From Adenophora triphylla var. japonica (taxonomy: Eukaryota; Streptophyta; Magnoliopsida; Asterales; Campanulaceae), in assembly GCA_022495995.1 (NCBI GenBank), contig JAFEMH010000522.1:569001-633000 (forward strand): a DNA stretch of 64,000 nt. The letters are read 5' to 3'. Below, in pieces: positions 62,056-64,000 of this stretch; within the stretch, counting starts at the first letter, position 1, and the number at the start of each line of letters is the position of its first letter. The notes beneath the pieces are model-generated. The model ran no database searches and had not been told where the DNA came from. It saw only the letters and a program-made list of their open reading frames with translations. Both the position numbers and the translations under genes were made by a program.

Positions 62056-62271
62056 GCACCTAGACTCTCTGCGACAATAATAATCCATTCTTATTTTATT
62101 TTATATTTTTTAATCTTTCCAGCTGTTTTTTATGTTCATGTATTCACCTATTTCGTCTTTGAACTATTTTATTAGCTTTCACAATTTATTTTTTATTTTA
62201 CCATCTCTCCACTTTTTTTAATTTTTACTCACGTTTACTTCTTCATTAACAAGTCTATATGACAATTCATG

Positions 62272-64000
62272 TTACAACAACAACAACAAAACCTTAGTCT
62301 CAAAATGAATGGGCTCGACTAACATGAATCATCATATCGACTCGCCAATGAAGAGATGAGAAAACAATGAAAAAAATGGAGAAATGGTAAAATAAATAAA
62401 TAATAATAATATTACAAATTAAGCTTTGAAGATATTAAATAGAAGAAATAAGTGTGAAGAGAAATAAAGACAAACAAACAAAAAAAAAAAAAACATTTGG
62501 AAGGATAACAAAAAAATTATAAATAAAGATAAATAAATCAAACCCCATTGTATACATGAATTTTTTTTTTCCGCCCTGCCTTCACCACCATATTCTCTTA
62601 CTCCAAGTAGACACATGTCACTTTGCATCACCATTATCCATGTTTTCTTAGGCATTCCTCTGCCCCTCACCATCTTATCACTTCTCCACTCTTCAGGCTC
62701 CATAACTGATGCATGTCCCCATCTCACATGGCTAAACCATCTAAGACGATCCTTGCTCATCCTATCTTCAATGGATGCAACTCTTACTTTCTCTCTAATA
62801 ACTCCATTACTCAACCAACCATTTATTGGATGACCACATTCAATGTATCATAGACATCTTTGTCACATTCATCTTATAAACATGACATTATTTCACAGTC
62901 CAATACTTAGTGCCGACCTGATTGTCGTGTAGTAAAAAATTCCCTTTAATCTATGAGGATTCCGGGATGGCATAGAAACCCGGTGACAGTCTTCTACTTC
63001 AACCAACCTTCTTTAATTCTATAAGCCACATATTCATCCAATTTTTCATCTTTTTGAATCATAGATCTAAGATTGAGAAAAAAGTCGGAACCTTTGACAA
63101 TCTTTCTATCTAAGGTGATCTCCCTTGCCTCCTCGGTTCCAATCCTGCTAAACTTACACTTCAAATATTCGTTTTTATTTTTTTCTTGCCTGTAACCCCG
63201 AGATTCCAAACCTTGGCTTCAAAACTCCAACTTACTTTTAACACCTTCTTTTGTTTCATCGACCAACGCAATATCATATGCGAACATCATACTCCACGAT
63301 ATAACGTTTTAATTGACCTCATCAATTCGTCCATAACTATAGCAAAGAGAAAAGGACTAGGTACTGAACCCTGATACACTCCAATCATAATAGGGAACTC
63401 TTATGTTTTCCCAATACTAGTTCCCACACTTGCGCTAACTCTATCTCATACATATCCTTAATGGTCTCAATATATTTTCTCGGAACGTTTTCTTTGCTAA
63501 ATCGCACTAAAGTACCTTTCTCGACACTTAATCATTTCCCTTCATAAAATCAGTGAAAATGTTATATCGGTAGTTCAATGTTAACTGTCTTATAAGATAG
63601 ATGTCTCAATAGCCAATCTTCCCAAACCCAAATTAGTTCTCAGAGATCTGCACACATCTCCTTAGCCTTTGTTCAATCACTCATTCTCAAAGTTTCATAA
63701 TATGACTCATTAATTTGATCCCCTGATAATTAACTGTCTTATAAGATAGATGTCTCAATAGTCAATCTTCCCAAACCCAAATTAGTTCTCAGAGATCTGC
63801 ACACATCTCCTTAGCCTTTGTTCAATCACTCATTCTCAAAGTTTCATAATATGAATCATTAGTTTGATTCCCTGATAATTAGCACAATATTGGACATCAA
63901 TTTTGTTCTTATACAAAAAGATTACTTTTCCTCCGGTCCAATGGCATTTTGTTACTAATCTGTATCTTGTTAGCCCAACCCAAATCAGATTGAAACTGAA
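62272..64000 (-). mobile_element. RTE-type LINE, minus strand, decayed, runs off the window
   Basis: The (CAA)n tract at 62274-62290 is the (TTG)n tail on the minus strand. Upstream of it are the 3' UTR (GACTAACATGAATCATCATA on the plus strand) and C-terminal pieces: EDRMSKDRLRWFSHVRWGHA and RGRGMPKKTWIMVMQSDMCL (62814-62560), KCKFSRIGTEEAREITLDRK and SMIQKDEKLDEYVAYRIKEG (63209-62994). RT core pieces follow with many breaks (about 63560-63230). N-terminal RT blocks such as NYQGIKLM and SENQFGFGK lie in the duplicated segment at 63582-63879. The same family as 55033-56013 but a different copy and more decayed. Confidence 0.8.
63582..63879 (-). repeat. 149-bp tandem duplication inside the LINE RT
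   Basis: 63582-63730 and 63731-63879 are almost identical, with a few substitutions (AGCC/AGTC, ACTC/AATC, TTAA/TTAG). Each encodes the conserved RT block from NYQGIKLM to SENQFGF. 149 is not a multiple of three, so the duplication shifts the frame. Confidence 0.9.

Overview
The window is nuclear DNA from a flowering plant, most likely a eudicot. The evidence is two intron-rich housekeeping genes with plant-specific protein sequence (eIF4A-III and the C-terminal exons of a MAP3K epsilon kinase), plant Ty3/gypsy elements of the Tat/Ogre type, Stowaway and Tourist-like MITEs, an RTE-type LINE with a (TTG)n tail, and a Helitron. No bacterial operon, CRISPR array, rRNA or confident tRNA gene is visible. 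Species cannot be named from the sequence alone.

Layout. 1-4.9 kb: a decayed Tat-like gypsy element on the minus strand (LTR 4199-~4890, gag, protease, start of RT), split by a 646-bp hAT MITE (TSD CCTACTTG) and cut off at 117 by the end of an LTR in the opposite orientation. 5.8-6.1 kb: an orphan promoter and leader-like stretch. 6376-20661: a non-autonomous minus-strand Helitron whose middle holds a 12.9-kb Tat element (6723-19630, TSD AAATT) with gag, PR, RT, two RNase H domains and IN on the plus strand, plus a long antisense gene with its own TATA box. 20.9-21.7 kb: a Tourist-like element (TSD TAA). 22381-44294: a triple nest. A long-TIR element contains a hAT transposon (22727-43759, TSD GTGAGCAG), whose transposase gene was split by a 17.4-kb Ogre-like element (24996-42363, TSD GTAAC).

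The Ogre-like element keeps gag, protease and integrase remnants but has no visible reverse transcriptase or RNase H. Its long 3' part carries two antisense genes, one with apparent introns and a plant-mobile-domain-like motif, and an array of about 26 copies of a ~41-bp repeat. A 14-bp palindrome, GGTCCGTACGGACC, occurs four times in each LTR. Two further copies lie just upstream of one antisense gene, and degenerate relics lie upstream of the other. This is the most interesting unexplained signal in the window.

Host genes. eIF4A-III (44638-50721, plus strand) is complete: 8 coding exons, 408 aa, one GC-AG intron, and MITEs in introns 6 and 7. Convergent to it lie the last three coding exons of MAP3K epsilon (51850-59255, minus strand). 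The kinase-bearing upstream exons are not found before 64000. Its introns are swollen by an array of hairpin-bearing tandem repeats, two RTE LINE fragments, a degenerate Copia element and several MITEs.

Both gypsy elements show many single-base indels, while the host exons are perfectly in frame. This may be real decay, or consensus error in methylated repeats.
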